Assembly (NCBI RefSeq): GCF_900182705.1
Contig: NZ_FXTP01000006.1
Location: forward strand, 181,972 to 245,971
Source: Gracilimonas mengyeensis
Lineage (GTDB): Bacteria; Bacteroidota; Rhodothermia; Balneolales; Balneolaceae
Direction: 5' to 3'
DNA length: 64,000 nt
Part shown: positions 17,787 to 26,449 of the stretch, piece by piece
Layout of the letters: every line of letters begins with the position of its first letter
Position numbering within the stretch: the first letter of the stretch is position 1
The notes under the pieces: model-generated
The model's database searches: none
Told to the model about the DNA's origin: nothing
What the model saw: only the letters and a program-made list of their open reading frames with translations
Position numbers and translations under genes: made by a program

Positions 17787-18281
17787 TCACTCTTCAATCG
17801 TCACCTTATCATTGTCAAAGCCATCGCCCTCGTCTTGTTTGTTTTTCCACTCTCTGTAAAATTGAAACAGGTTGGAGGTAGCGTATACCAGCATAAAAAA
17901 TGCTATCAGGTAAGCCACCGAATCGGGGTTCATTACGATAAGGACGGCAATGACGATCATCAAAATGCCGAGGATGCTCAGTTGCAGACCAAAGAGAAAC
18001 ATCAACCCAAAAAGCCCAAGGAATGCAGCAAAGGTGGGGGGGATGAGTTCAGGGAAAATAAAAATCAGTACGCCCGCAATGATGGGAACGGCCGCAAAGA
18101 AGGTGGGGAACCGGAAGGTAAGAAACATCACCCCTAAAGCAACAAGATAGGCTCCGGCAATCAGGTAGAGAAAGTTTGGAAATATTAGCGTGAGTACGCC
18201 GGTAGCCAGGGTAAGCAGCGCATTGATGATTTGCCGCTCGCGGCTGCGGTGGTTGGCGTTGATTTGAAATTGTTTGATCAT
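17787..18281 (-). CDS. DUF308/HdeD-like membrane protein
   Basis: A 164-residue protein with about six hydrophobic helices and short Pro/Gly turns, a cytoplasmic basic N-terminus (NANHRSRERQ) and an acidic C-terminal tail (EGDGFDNDKVTIEE). The repeated three-helix layout and the lengths fit the DUF308/HdeD family, whose E. coli member is linked to acid stress; no such role can be shown here. The gene lies 41 bases after the YfcE-like gene on the same strand, so they may be co-transcribed. Confidence 0.7.
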   Translation of the reverse strand: MIKQFQINANHRSRERQIINALLTLATGVLTLIFPNFLYLIAGAYLVALGVMFLTFRFPTFFAAVPIIAGVLIFIFPELIPPTFAAFLGLFGLMFLFGLQLSILGILMIVIAVLIVMNPDSVAYLIAFFMLVYATSNLFQFYREWKNKQDEGDGFDNDKVTIEE

Positions 18282-18322
18282 TACTTAGCTCCTTTGATTG
18301 GATAGTATAACAGGAATGGGGA

Positions 18323-18811
18323 CTACTGCAATTCCACAAATTCCACTTCTTTAGTTTCAGTATCCAGCAGGGCGACGGAGGCCGTGCCGTCAAAACCGTG
18401 GGCCGAGCCGGGGTTAATCACCAACGTGATTCCCTGGGTTTTATTAACCTGCTCGTGGGTGTGTCCTGTTACCAGCACATCGTAGCGACCTGATTCAGCG
18501 AGGGAGGCCGTAATTTCAGCGTAGGTCCCGTGGTACACGGCGATGGTAAGCCCATTCACCTCTGTCTTTAGAAAATCACCTGCAATTTCGGCGCCAATGT
18601 CCTGGAATTTAGAAATGAGCAGTCGTTTGTCGCCATCGTTATTGCCAAATACGCCTTTCAAGTTGAGGCCTTCAAAAGGTGGGATCATAAACGGACTGCA
18701 ATAATCTCCGGCATGCAATACCAGCCCAACTTCCCGGTCTCTAAAAACCTCCAGGGCTTTTTCAAGATTTGAAGTGTGATCGTGCGTATCAGAAATCAGT
18801 CCAATCAGCAT
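18323..18811 (-). CDS. YfcE/MJ0936-type metallophosphoesterase
   Basis: Using ATG 18811 the protein is 162 residues and begins MLIGLISDTHDH, placing the calcineurin-like motif I (SDTHDH) at the N-terminus, as in the family. Other motifs follow in order: HAGDYCSP, GNNDGD, YHGTYAE, VTGHTHE and NPGSAHG. These bind two metal ions. Family members hydrolyse phosphodiesters; the natural substrate is often unknown. The frame runs on to 18862, but those 17 extra residues would bury motif I and are unlikely. Confidence 0.88.
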   Translation of the reverse strand: MLIGLISDTHDHTSNLEKALEVFRDREVGLVLHAGDYCSPFMIPPFEGLNLKGVFGNNDGDKRLLISKFQDIGAEIAGDFLKTEVNGLTIAVYHGTYAEITASLAESGRYDVLVTGHTHEQVNKTQGITLVINPGSAHGFDGTASVALLDTETKEVEFVELQ

Positions 18812-18862
18812 GAGTGAAAAAGGTTTGGCGATGAGTGTTCGTTCACACAAAGAGTAACACAA

Positions 18863-19312
18863 ATGGGACTGAACTGCAATGGAACCATCTTTTCTTATAA
18901 GCTGATATTCGAGTCCTTGGTAGCGGCTCCCTCTGTGTCTGCTCGCGAGGATTTAGGGCAAGGGAGAGGACTCTGTAATGGCAATCGAATCTTAGTTTGA
19001 CTTGGTACTTATTTCTCACCAAAGCGTCCTCTCCCCTTATTGAAGGGGAGAAACAAAGAGGGATCCTGTGGGAGGCTTGGTAAGAGTTAAAAGACCCCGA
19101 ATGGGGTCAAACATGAATAGCCCAGGGTAAAACCGCATAAGCGGTTGAAGCCCTGGGTAAAAGAGAAAAAACAACAAACCCGAGTTACCTATGGGGCTAA
19201 AGCATGTGTGTTTGCCGAGGGTTGGTCTTTAGTAACAATAGTGGTTATAAATTCACAGAGGAGCTGTTGAGGTCTTTTTACTAAGACTCAACTCTTATAA
19301 GTCCAAAAATGA
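18863..19312. repeat. 450-bp gene-free stretch rich in hairpin repeats
   Basis: No gene is seen. It contains CTCTCCCCTTATTGAAGGGGAG (hairpin, about 19030-19051), the 66-nt two-hairpin element at 19093-19158 (listed separately), and the ACCCGAG...CGAGGGTTG unit at 19178-19226 shared with 17600-17646. Confidence 0.5.
19093..19158 (+). repeat. 66-nt two-hairpin element, copy 1
   Basis: Hairpin 1 is GACCCC-GAAT-GGGGTC. A linker ending in GAATAG follows, then a compound hairpin: an outer stem CCCAGGG/CCCTGGG around an inner stem AACCGC-ATAA-GCGGTT. Copies 2 (25881-25946) and 3 (26186-26251), both on the minus strand, keep the same layout but change the stem bases in paired fashion, indicating selection for structure. 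Confidence 0.8.
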
Positions 19313-20143
19313 TCACTCCAAATTAAAGCTGATATCCAGGGCTGTTACCGAGTGGGTAAGCCAGCCCAGGGAAATCACATCTGCACCGCAGCCTTTATAA
19401 CCGGCAATATTTTGCGGGGTGATGCCGCCCGAAACCTCCACGATAATCTCGTTGGGAATGAGCTGCGCCAGTTCTTTAACCTCTTCAGGAGATCGGTTGT
19501 CCAGCATGATGACATCCGCCTTGGCCTTCACGGCTTCCTGGATTTGCTCTTTCGTTTCCGTTTCCACTTCGATGTTCACCATGTGTCCCACGCGGGCACG
19601 CACCAGTTTTACAGCACTTTGAATGCTGCCGGCCGCTTTGATGTGATTGTCTTTGATGATGACGCCATCGTCCAGGCGGAAACGATGGTTTTTGCCGCCT
19701 CCGCACCGCACCGCATACTTCTGCAGGGCACGTAATCCGGGCAACGTCTTACGGGTATCGGTGATGGTAATAGAAGAATCATCCAGGAGGTTAATCACTT
19801 CGCGGGTAGCTGTGGCGATGCCGCTTAGATGTTGAATCAGGTTCAGGATCACGCGCTCACCGCTGAGCAAAGTCCGCACAGAGCTTTCTACTTCGGCAAT
19901 TTTCTCGCCTTTTTGTACGGGATGTCCGTCGTTTTTATGCAGGGTGACACTCACAGACTCATCCAGCAAACCGTATCCCGTTTGGATGATATCGAGCCCC
20001 GCCAGCACGCCATCGGCCTTGGCGGTGTAGACGCCCTTGCCGGCCTGGTTTCCTGAAAAAATAGATTCGGTGGTGAGATCGCCCATACCCATATCTTCGG
20101 CAAAGGCGGTTTCTATGATTTTGGAAAGGGCAAGCTGATTCAT
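19313..20143 (-). CDS. nadC: Nicotinate-nucleotide pyrophosphorylase (carboxylating)
   Basis: A 276-residue protein of the usual NadC length. It has the N-terminal AEDMGMGDLTTES segment, GERVILNLIQHLSGIAT, the substrate-binding TRKTLPGLRALQKYAVRCGGGKNHR block, KDNHI, VEVET, and the C-terminal EVSGGI and GCGADVISLGWLTHS barrel motifs. It converts quinolinate and PRPP to nicotinate mononucleotide and CO2 in de novo NAD synthesis. It diverges from the cysteine desulfurase gene at 20290, an arrangement recalling nifS-nad clusters where the desulfurase supplies the Fe-S cluster of quinolinate synthase. nadA and nadB are not in the window. Confidence 0.96.
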   Translation of the reverse strand: MNQLALSKIIETAFAEDMGMGDLTTESIFSGNQAGKGVYTAKADGVLAGLDIIQTGYGLLDESVSVTLHKNDGHPVQKGEKIAEVESSVRTLLSGERVILNLIQHLSGIATATREVINLLDDSSITITDTRKTLPGLRALQKYAVRCGGGKNHRFRLDDGVIIKDNHIKAAGSIQSAVKLVRARVGHMVNIEVETETKEQIQEAVKAKADVIMLDNRSPEEVKELAQLIPNEIIVEVSGGITPQNIAGYKGCGADVISLGWLTHSVTALDISFNLE

Positions 20144-20289
20144 GGAGTGATTAGGGCGATTTTATTGTCTATTTTCTTGTGGCCTTGTAGATCAAAATCT
20201 CTTGTTCTGCAAAGCCCTAAAACTGAAAGATGCTTCGCAAGGAAGCCTTTTAAGATACCGTTTTTAAATCACATAACAGAGTCATTTTC

Positions 20290-21456
20290 ATGATTTACCT
20301 CGATCACGCTGCCACCACGCAAATCAGCAATAAGGCGATGGAAGTGTATATCAATGTGTCGAAGCATTATTTTGGCAATGCCAGCAGCATGCACGATGAA
20401 GGTTCTTCGGCAGAGCAGATTTTAAATGCCTCTGCCAATACGCTGGCAGCTACTTTGAATGCCCGTCCTAAGGATGTATTCTTTACGTCCGGCGCTTCGG
20501 AATCCAATTTTTTGGCCATCTATTCCTTACTGGCAGGCAAGGAGGGTAAGCATATCATTACAACACCCATAGAACACTCATCTGTACGAAATATTTTTCT
20601 GAAGCTGGAACAGGAAGGATATGAAGTAAGCCAGGTGCCGGTAGATGAATTTGGTCGGGTAGATCTGAATGAACTGCAAAATCTATTGCGTGAGGATACC
20701 GTGTTGGCTTCAATCCAGCATGTTAATTCAGAAATTGGTGTGATACAGGATTTACAGGCGATTGGAGCCATGTTGCACGAGCGCGGCGTATTACTGCACA
20801 GTGATTGTGTGCAAAGCTACGGCCGGCTGCCGCTGGATGTAAAACAGATGAAAATAGATGCGATCTCCATTTCATCCCACAAAATCTATGGACCCAAAGG
20901 TGCCGGCGCGGTTTGGATGAACCCCAAAGCCCATTGGAAACCGGTGTTTCCCAATCCGGATCAACCCAAAAAATTTAAGCCTGGAACGGCGGATGTGCCT
21001 ACCATTGCAGCCTTTGCCACGGCGGCCAAAGAAATCACTCAAAAAATGGATATTGAGCAACAGCGAATAGCTGAATTCCGGGCTGAATTTGTGATGGAAT
21101 TGAAAAAGTTGCCGTATGAGGTGGAAATCATCGAACACCCTGAAAAGCAGGTGCCTAATATTTTGGGGATCCGGGTGCCGGGGATGGAAGGGCAATTTTT
21201 GATGCTGGAGTGCAATCAGGCCGGCCTGGCTATTTCGACAGGCAGTGCCTGCCAGGTGGGATCGGAGAAACCCAATAAAACCATGACAGCCATCGGGAAA
21301 GACGAACAACAAGCACGCGAGTTTGTGCGTTTGTCCTTCGGAAAAGCCAACACATTTGACCAAATTTCACAGATAATTCAAAAAATGAGTGTTATTTTAG
21401 AACGACACTTTAGTAAAGTGAATCACTACAAATCGAAGAAGGGACCTACATCATGA
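20290..21456 (+). CDS. Cysteine desulfurase (NifS/IscS family)
   Basis: A 388-residue PLP enzyme beginning MIYLDHAATT. The PLP lysine is Lys198 in SISSHKIYGPKG, and the sulfur-carrying cysteine is Cys321 in STGSACQVG. It moves sulfur from cysteine to acceptors, giving alanine, for Fe-S clusters or thio-modification. The catalytic loop SSACxxG-like and the short insert suggest a group I (NifS/IscS) enzyme. It diverges from nadC and overlaps the next gene by four bases (ATGA at 21453), so translation of the DsbA-like protein is coupled to it. Confidence 0.93.
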   Translation: MIYLDHAATTQISNKAMEVYINVSKHYFGNASSMHDEGSSAEQILNASANTLAATLNARPKDVFFTSGASESNFLAIYSLLAGKEGKHIITTPIEHSSVRNIFLKLEQEGYEVSQVPVDEFGRVDLNELQNLLREDTVLASIQHVNSEIGVIQDLQAIGAMLHERGVLLHSDCVQSYGRLPLDVKQMKIDAISISSHKIYGPKGAGAVWMNPKAHWKPVFPNPDQPKKFKPGTADVPTIAAFATAAKEITQKMDIEQQRIAEFRAEFVMELKKLPYEVEIIEHPEKQVPNILGIRVPGMEGQFLMLECNQAGLAISTGSACQVGSEKPNKTMTAIGKDEQQAREFVRLSFGKANTFDQISQIIQKMSVILERHFSKVNHYKSKKGPTS

Positions 21457-22028
21457 AACGAGGATTATTTCTGCTTACGCTCGCCATCGCATTTTTTGCA
21501 GCCGCACCAGCCATTGCACAGTCGGGAGAAGAGGCCAGCGAGGCCAAAGTTACCATTGTTAAATACAGCGATTACCAGTGCCCGGCCTGTGCATATTTTG
21601 TACCATTTGAGGAACAGTTAAAAGAAGATTTCGGGGATGACATCGAGTTTACCACCAAGCACTTTCCACTCAATATGCATCAATACGCCCAGTTGGCATC
21701 TCGTGTGGCCGAAGCTGCCCGCCAGCAAGGCAAGTACCAGGAAATGCACGACCTGATTTTTGAGGGACAGGATCAGTGGTCAAGAGGCAATGCTGAATCT
21801 ATTTTTATTGGCTACGCCAAAGACCTCAAGCTGGATATTGAGGAATTCCGGGAGGATATGAACTCTGCTGAAATGCAGCGAATTATTATGGAAGACAAGC
21901 GGGAAGGTCTCAATAAAAATGTAAACTCTACTCCGACGTTTTTCATCAACGGCCAAAAGCTAGAGCGCAACCCCCGCACCTACGAGCAGTTCAAAACCAT
22001 TGTTGAGAGTTATATGAAGCAGTCCTGA
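21453..22028 (+). CDS. DsbA-family periplasmic thiol-disulfide protein
   Basis: A 191-residue exported protein with a signal peptide ending near AIAQS (residue 23). Its thioredoxin fold has the active site CPAC (Cys43, Cys46) in YSDYQCPACAYF, a helical insert, and the cis-Pro loop VNSTPTFFING. It belongs to the DsbA/DsbG-like group that makes or isomerises disulfides in exported proteins. Its start overlaps the cysteine desulfurase stop. A terminator follows at 22062-22120. Confidence 0.9.
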   Translation: MKRGLFLLTLAIAFFAAAPAIAQSGEEASEAKVTIVKYSDYQCPACAYFVPFEEQLKEDFGDDIEFTTKHFPLNMHQYAQLASRVAEAARQQGKYQEMHDLIFEGQDQWSRGNAESIFIGYAKDLKLDIEEFREDMNSAEMQRIIMEDKREGLNKNVNSTPTFFINGQKLERNPRTYEQFKTIVESYMKQS

Positions 22029-22061
22029 TACTGAAGGGACGAACTTTAAGGTTGTTTGGTT

Positions 22062-22120
22062 AAAGCCATTAAAGCGGATGTTTTCTGAAAGGGAAATGCT
22101 GTTTTAGTGGCTTTTTTTTT
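22062..22120 (+). terminator. Rho-independent terminator after desulfurase-DsbA operon
   Basis: AAAGCCATTAAA (22062-22073) pairs with TTTTAGTGGCTTT (22102-22114) with one G-T wobble, followed by an unbroken T-run to 22120. It sits about 35 bases after the DsbA-like stop in the right direction. Confidence 0.7.
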
Positions 22121-22288
22121 GGGTGATGGGATTACATTGGGGAAAAGTGTTTAATTCTACTCGTTCCCGACGTTTAGTAGGTAATGCCTTATCGGGATAA
22201 AAGAGTTGTTCAAAGCTCTAAAACCGTTACCTTTCATTGAAATGTAAGTACATTGTAATTATATTAATGTTCACGCAATGCCCAAGTC

Positions 22289-22546
22289 ATGAAAACAAAA
22301 ATAATACGTATAGGAAATTCCCAGGGCGTTAGAATTCCAAAACCTCTGATTGAAGAAAGTGGAATTACTGATGAAATTGAGATGATTCTCAGAGACAATG
22401 AGATTGTTCTCCGCTCTGCAGAAAAAACCCGAAACGGCTGGGAAGATTCCTTCGAAAAGATGGCTAAGGAAGGTGACGATGCTCTGCTGGATCAGGAAGA
22501 CATAGAAAATCCTTCCGATTGGGACGAAACTGAATGGGAATGGTAG
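22289..22546 (+). CDS. mazE: MazE-like AbrB-family antitoxin
   Basis: An 85-residue protein with an N-terminal AbrB/MazE swapped-hairpin DNA-binding domain (IIRIGNSQGVRIPKPLIEESG, then EIEMILRDNEIVL) and a disordered acidic C-terminal tail (DQEDIENPSDWDETEWEW), the part that usually wraps the toxin. It would bind its own promoter and neutralise the MazF-like product of the next gene, which starts inside its last codons. Confidence 0.88.
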   Translation: MKTKIIRIGNSQGVRIPKPLIEESGITDEIEMILRDNEIVLRSAEKTRNGWEDSFEKMAKEGDDALLDQEDIENPSDWDETEWEW

Positions 22547-22875
22547 CAAAAACACCAGTTCAAAGGTTTGAGGTACACTTGATTTCCCTTGATCCTACAA
22601 AGGGGTCTGAAATCAAGAAAACCAGACCATGTGTCATCATTTCACCCGATGAGATGAATAAGCATATCCGGACAGTAATCATTGCACCTATGACTTCCTC
22701 CATAAAAAATTATCCTACGCGAGTCACTACTACCTTTCAGGGAAAAAGGGGACAAGTGGTATTAGACCAAATTCGTACGGTGGATAAAAGCCGCTTGTTA
22801 AAACAACTTGGCACAATTAGTGGTTCAGCCAAAGAAAAAGTGTTGAGTGTATTACAAGAAATGTTTGCTCCTTAA
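22534..22875 (+). CDS. mazF: MazF/PemK-like endoribonuclease toxin
   Basis: A 113-residue protein with the PemK/MazF fold: RFEVHLISLDPTKGSEIKKTRPCVIIS (the conserved Gly-x-E-x-x-K-x-RP loop), VIIAPMTSS, and RGQVVLDQIRTVDKSRLLK. These are the strands and catalytic loop regions of sequence-specific mRNA interferases. Two starts are possible, ATG 22534 or ATG 22540; both overlap the end of mazE, so expression is coupled. Together they form a complete type II toxin-antitoxin pair. The T-S near residue 53-55 and the R in KTRP are expected catalytic positions. Confidence 0.9.
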   Translation: MGMVAKTPVQRFEVHLISLDPTKGSEIKKTRPCVIISPDEMNKHIRTVIIAPMTSSIKNYPTRVTTTFQGKRGQVVLDQIRTVDKSRLLKQLGTISGSAKEKVLSVLQEMFAP

Positions 22876-22990
22876 ATAAGAATTCTACTTGTACAACGAC
22901 TCCTTAGAAATGCGTCACCGCACGGTCCAAACTCATAGCAAATCCTGAAAAGTTATTTGAACTTGCTTATCTCAAACACTTTGTAAATTC

Positions 22991-23017
22991 AGCAACCAGC
23001 AACCAGCAACCAGCAAA
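22991..23017. repeat. Short tandem CCAGCAA repeat
   Basis: Four near-perfect tandem copies of a 7-nt unit (AGCAACC phase), about 70 bases upstream of argS. It is one of several iterated short-motif tracts in the window. Too short and without spacers for CRISPR. Confidence 0.6.
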
Positions 23018-23021
23018 AAAC

Positions 23022-23057
23022 TTTGATATTCATTCCCGTGCATTTCTCTTATCTTTG
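23022..23057 (+). promoter_or_regulatory. Bacteroidota-type promoter for argS
   Basis: TATCTTTG (23050-23057) fits the -7 consensus TAnnTTTG of this phylum, and TTTG at 23022-23025 could serve as the -33 element, though the 24-nt spacer is a little long. The box lies 28 bases before the argS ATG at 23085. Confidence 0.45.
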
Positions 23058-23084
23058 GGCTGAATTTTGAAACCCGATTTTTCC

Positions 23085-24713
23085 ATGAAAGAGTATTTAG
23101 CACACATCATCAGCGAATCGCTGAAACAGTTTGAACTGGAAGAGCAGCCAAACATCCAGATCGAAGACCCCAATCAACCCGAACACGGCGATGCCGCCAC
23201 CAACATTGCCATGACGCTGGCCAAGCCCCTGCGCAACAATCCCCGCGCTATCGCCCAGCAAATCGTAGACGGACTGGAATACGACGAGAACAAGATTTCA
23301 GCCGTGGAAATAGCCGGACCGGGCTTCATCAATTTCCGTTTTGCTGAAGACTATCTGTTTGATGAGTTGGAAAGTATCCTCGAAGCCGGCGCCGATTTTG
23401 GAAAATCAGCAGGAAATAAAGACCAGCGCGTACTGGTAGAATTTGTAAGTGCCAATCCCACCGGACCACTAACGGTGGGACACGGCCGTAATGCCGTATT
23501 GGGTGATACTGTAGCCCGTCTGTTGGAATGGACCGGCGCAGAGGTGGAGCGTGAATATTACTTTAACGATGCCGGCCGGCAGATGCGTGTTTTAGGTGAA
23601 AGTGTACAGGCCCGGTACCTGGAGTTGTTGGGTAAAGACGCCGAATTTCCTGAAGGCGGCTATGAAGGCGAATACATCCGCGATATTGCACAGGCGCTGA
23701 TCGATGAACAAGGAGAAGAGCTGGCGGATGCCAAGGATGAATCCCCTTTTAAAGAAAAAGCCGAAGAAGAGATTTTTGCCGACATCAGCGGTACGCTGGA
23801 GCGGATGAGCATCAAGATGGATTCGTTTTTTAATGAGCGCAGTTTGTATGAAGACGGCAAAATTGAAGAAACCATCGAGAAGCTGCGCGCCAAAGATTTG
23901 GTGTATGATAAAGACGGCGCAGTTTGGTTTAAAACCACTGAATTTGGCAAAGACAAAGACACCGTGTTGGTGAAAAGCTCTGGCGAGCCCACTTACCGTC
24001 TGCCGGATATTGCCTACCACGCCAACAAGCTGGACCGCGGTTTTGACTTGTGTTTGGATGTATTTGGAGCCGATCACATTGCCACCTACCCCGATGTGCT
24101 GAACGGTATCAAGTCGCTGGGTTACGATCCCGAAAAAGTAGATGTGGTGGTGTACCAGTTTGTAACGTTGGTGAAAGACGGCAAGCCGTTCAAAATGAGT
24201 ACCCGGAAAGCAAACTTCGTGACGCTGGATGAACTGATGGACGAGGTCGGTGCTGATGTTACGCGCTTCTTCTTCCTGATGCGCTCGCCCAACACGCACC
24301 TGGAGTTTGATATTGCCCGCGCCAAAGAGGCCGGAGAAAAGAACCCTGTGTTTTACCTGCAGTATGCGCATGCCCGCATCGCCAGCATCCTGCGCAAGGT
24401 GGAAGAGGAATATGATTTTGAATCACAGGCTGATTTGAGTGTGCTTACTCATCCAAGCGAGATCACTCTGATTAAAACCATGTTGAAATTCCCAGAGAAC
24501 GTGGCGAATGCCGCCCGATTGCGGGAGCCTCATCATGTGATTAATTTCCTGGAAGAGCTCGCTTCGGCCTTCACCAGTTTTTATCACGATTGCCGCATTC
24601 TCGGCGAAGACGAAAAGCTGGCCCAGGCCCGGATGGAGCTGGCTAAAGCGGTGGCGCAAGTCCTCAGAAACGGATTGGGTATTTTGGGTATTACCGCTCC
24701 GGAACAGATGTGA
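23085..24713 (+). CDS. argS: Arginyl-tRNA synthetase
   Basis: A 542-residue class I synthetase when started at ATG 23085; TTG 23067 would add six residues and is less likely. It has an N-terminal Arg-S additional domain (about 1-85, containing HGDAATNIAM), the HIGH-like motif in NPTGPLTVGHGRNAV, the EYYFNDAGRQM segment, a KMSK-like FKMSTRKAN, and a C-terminal DALR anticodon-binding domain ending NGLGILGITAPEQM. It charges tRNA-Arg. The length and motif set are normal. Confidence 0.97.
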   Translation: MKEYLAHIISESLKQFELEEQPNIQIEDPNQPEHGDAATNIAMTLAKPLRNNPRAIAQQIVDGLEYDENKISAVEIAGPGFINFRFAEDYLFDELESILEAGADFGKSAGNKDQRVLVEFVSANPTGPLTVGHGRNAVLGDTVARLLEWTGAEVEREYYFNDAGRQMRVLGESVQARYLELLGKDAEFPEGGYEGEYIRDIAQALIDEQGEELADAKDESPFKEKAEEEIFADISGTLERMSIKMDSFFNERSLYEDGKIEETIEKLRAKDLVYDKDGAVWFKTTEFGKDKDTVLVKSSGEPTYRLPDIAYHANKLDRGFDLCLDVFGADHIATYPDVLNGIKSLGYDPEKVDVVVYQFVTLVKDGKPFKMSTRKANFVTLDELMDEVGADVTRFFFLMRSPNTHLEFDIARAKEAGEKNPVFYLQYAHARIASILRKVEEEYDFESQADLSVLTHPSEITLIKTMLKFPENVANAARLREPHHVINFLEELASAFTSFYHDCRILGEDEKLAQARMELAKAVAQVLRNGLGILGITAPEQM

Positions 24714-24892
24714 TGGAAATTTTGAGTTTTGAATGTTGAATGCTGTTTAGAAGGATGATTTCTGGCGGCATTTAACTTTTGGGGTAGGATATAGTCTTCG
24801 TTTATCCGGAATGCGGAAAATATGCGCGCACGTTAAGGGTGCAGATTTTGTTTTTTGATCAGATTAAAAAGAATCATCAAAAAAACAGAGAA

Positions 24893-25687
24893 ATGGATTT
24901 ACAATTAGAAGGTAAGAGAGCTTTGGTTACAGGCTCTACAGCAGGAATTGGGTATGCAGTTGCAGAATCATTAGCTACAGAAGGTGCCGAGGTGATAATC
25001 AACGGGCGCTCAAAAGAGTCAGTAGAGGCTCAGGTAAACCAGCTGAAAGAAGATACCGGGAACCAAAGCATATCGGGTGTTGCGGCCGATTTTTCCAAGA
25101 AGGAAGAAGTCAGTAAGCTGATGGAAGAGGTTCCGGATGTTGATATCCTGATCAATAACGTGGGCATATTCAACGAAGTGGATTTTGAAGACATCACCGA
25201 TGAAGAATGGTTTGAAATGTTTGAGGTGAATGTGATGAGTGGTGTACGCCTTTCCCGTCATTATCTCCCCAAAATGATGGATAAGAATGAGGGCAGAATC
25301 ATTTTTATATCCAGTGAGTCGGGCTTGAATATCCCCACAGAAATGGTGCATTACGGAATGAGTAAGACCGCCCAGCTTTCCATCTCCCGTGGACTGGCGC
25401 GTCTTACCAAGGGCACAAAAGTAACGGTAAATAGCGTGCTGCCGGGACCAACTGAAAGTCGCGGTGTAGATAATATGCTGGATGAACAAGTGAAGCAAAC
25501 AGGGAAAAGCCGAGATGAAATTGAGGAAGGATTCTTTAAAGAAGTACGTCCAACCTCTTTGATTCAACGCTTTGCTAAGGTAGATGAAGTTGCTAACCTG
25601 GTGACTTATGTAGCCAGTCCGCTTTCTTCAGCTACCAACGGTGCTGCACTCCGGGTTGATGGCGGGGTAGCGAATTACATTGTTTAA
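24893..25687 (+). CDS. Short-chain dehydrogenase/reductase (SDR)
   Basis: Using ATG 24893 the protein is 264 residues and begins MDLQLEGKRALVTGSTAGIG, a classical SDR start with the cofactor motif TGSTAGIG. The NNVG motif follows (ILINNVGIF), a catalytic Ser in SSESG, the YGMSK active-site Tyr and Lys, then PGPTESRG and the C-terminal RVDGGVANYIV. Arg in INGRSKE after the second strand suggests NADP(H) preference. The substrate is unknown. The frame is open to 24839, but those 18 residues precede the fold. Confidence 0.9.
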   Translation: MDLQLEGKRALVTGSTAGIGYAVAESLATEGAEVIINGRSKESVEAQVNQLKEDTGNQSISGVAADFSKKEEVSKLMEEVPDVDILINNVGIFNEVDFEDITDEEWFEMFEVNVMSGVRLSRHYLPKMMDKNEGRIIFISSESGLNIPTEMVHYGMSKTAQLSISRGLARLTKGTKVTVNSVLPGPTESRGVDNMLDEQVKQTGKSRDEIEEGFFKEVRPTSLIQRFAKVDEVANLVTYVASPLSSATNGAALRVDGGVANYIV

Positions 25688-25880
25688 AGGTAAGCCTAAA
25701 TAGGCGCAACCCGGGGTTCTAAAAACAAAAACATCAAGCTTCGCCCCGAAGAAGAAAGGGAACGATAATTTCAAACGAAGCTTTGGCAAACCATCCTGAA
25801 AAGCTATGATTGCCAAATCTCGGTAAGCATGTATGCCTGAACACCATTCAACTCTCGGGTTCTTCGTTTGGGAGTCGTTT

Positions 25881-25946
25881 ACCCAGGGCTGCATCCACAT
25901 ACGTGGATTTACCCTGGGCTATTATTGTTTGTCCCCATTCGGGGAC
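25881..25946 (-). repeat. 66-nt two-hairpin element, copy 2
   Basis: Read on the minus strand: GTCCCC-GAAT-GGGGAC, a linker ending AATAG, outer stem CCCAGGG/CCCTGGG, inner stem ATCCAC-GTAT-GTGGAT. Same length as copy 1. Three stem positions differ from copy 1 and in each case the partner base has changed to keep pairing. Confidence 0.8.
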
Positions 25947-26185
25947 TAAGGAAAAATAGCATCTGTTTTTCGTCATTCTTATCTCGATCTCACTTTAATT
26001 AATGAGGACTGTAACGCGTTTACTGCTTAGCATATAATTTAAATGAGCACAGAACGGCGTAAACTCGCCAGTCTCCTCCAAAACCTCTGCATCCTGAAAG
26101 GGTTGAATAAGAATATTGTCCGTGTTTACACAAATGTTTCGCAAGGTTGAACCCTTTCAGGGTTAGCATCTAAATGTGCCGTTTT

Positions 26186-26251
26186 CCACGGGTTGCGGTC
26201 GCTGCCCGACCTTCACCCGTGGCTATTCACATTAAACCCCGTTCGGGGTTT
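26186..26251 (-). repeat. Two-hairpin element, copy 3
   Basis: Read on the minus strand: AAACCCC-GAAC-GGGGTTT, a linker ending GAATAG, outer stem CCACGGGT/ACCCGTGG, inner stem GGTCG-GGCAG-CGACC. The stems are almost wholly different from copies 1 and 2, but the GAAY loop, the GAATAG linker and the nested layout are kept. Confidence 0.75.
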
Positions 26252-26449
26252 TCAAAGACCGGCTTGATTGCTCATCCATCCATGGTTATGACTCCTTCTC
26301 TCTTAAGAACTTCAAACGGTAAACGCGTGACTGTAAAAATATTGGCTTCTATTCTACAATCATATGGGGCTGAAAATTACTTTGACCGCTTTCGACCTTA
26401 ATTTTGTTGATACATCCAACGAGAAAAGAACTATCAATTATTATTCATT

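Larger units (their letters stand above)
25688..26449. repeat. 762-bp gene-free repeat cluster
   Basis: The longest gene-free stretch. It holds two 66-nt two-hairpin elements on the minus strand (25881-25946, 26186-26251), an 11-bp inverted repeat CTGAAAGGGTT (26094-26104) / AACCCTTTCAG (26150-26160), and the hairpin AACCCT-TTC-AGGGTT (26150-26164). Sequence at 26290-26449 is AT-rich and may carry the promoter for the broken reductase. A 75-codon frame crossing the third element is a product of the repeat, not a gene. Confidence 0.55.

Noticed and set aside
22991..23017. Short tandem repeat as a CRISPR remnant
   Set aside because: Units are 7 nt with no spacers and no cas genes nearby.
23592..24371. 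259-codon minus frame inside argS
   Set aside because: Shadow frame; argS is fully conserved over this part.
26174..26401. 75-codon plus-strand frame with Pro/Arg-rich product
   Set aside because: It runs across the two-hairpin repeat at 26186-26251 and its peptide is simply the repeat translated.
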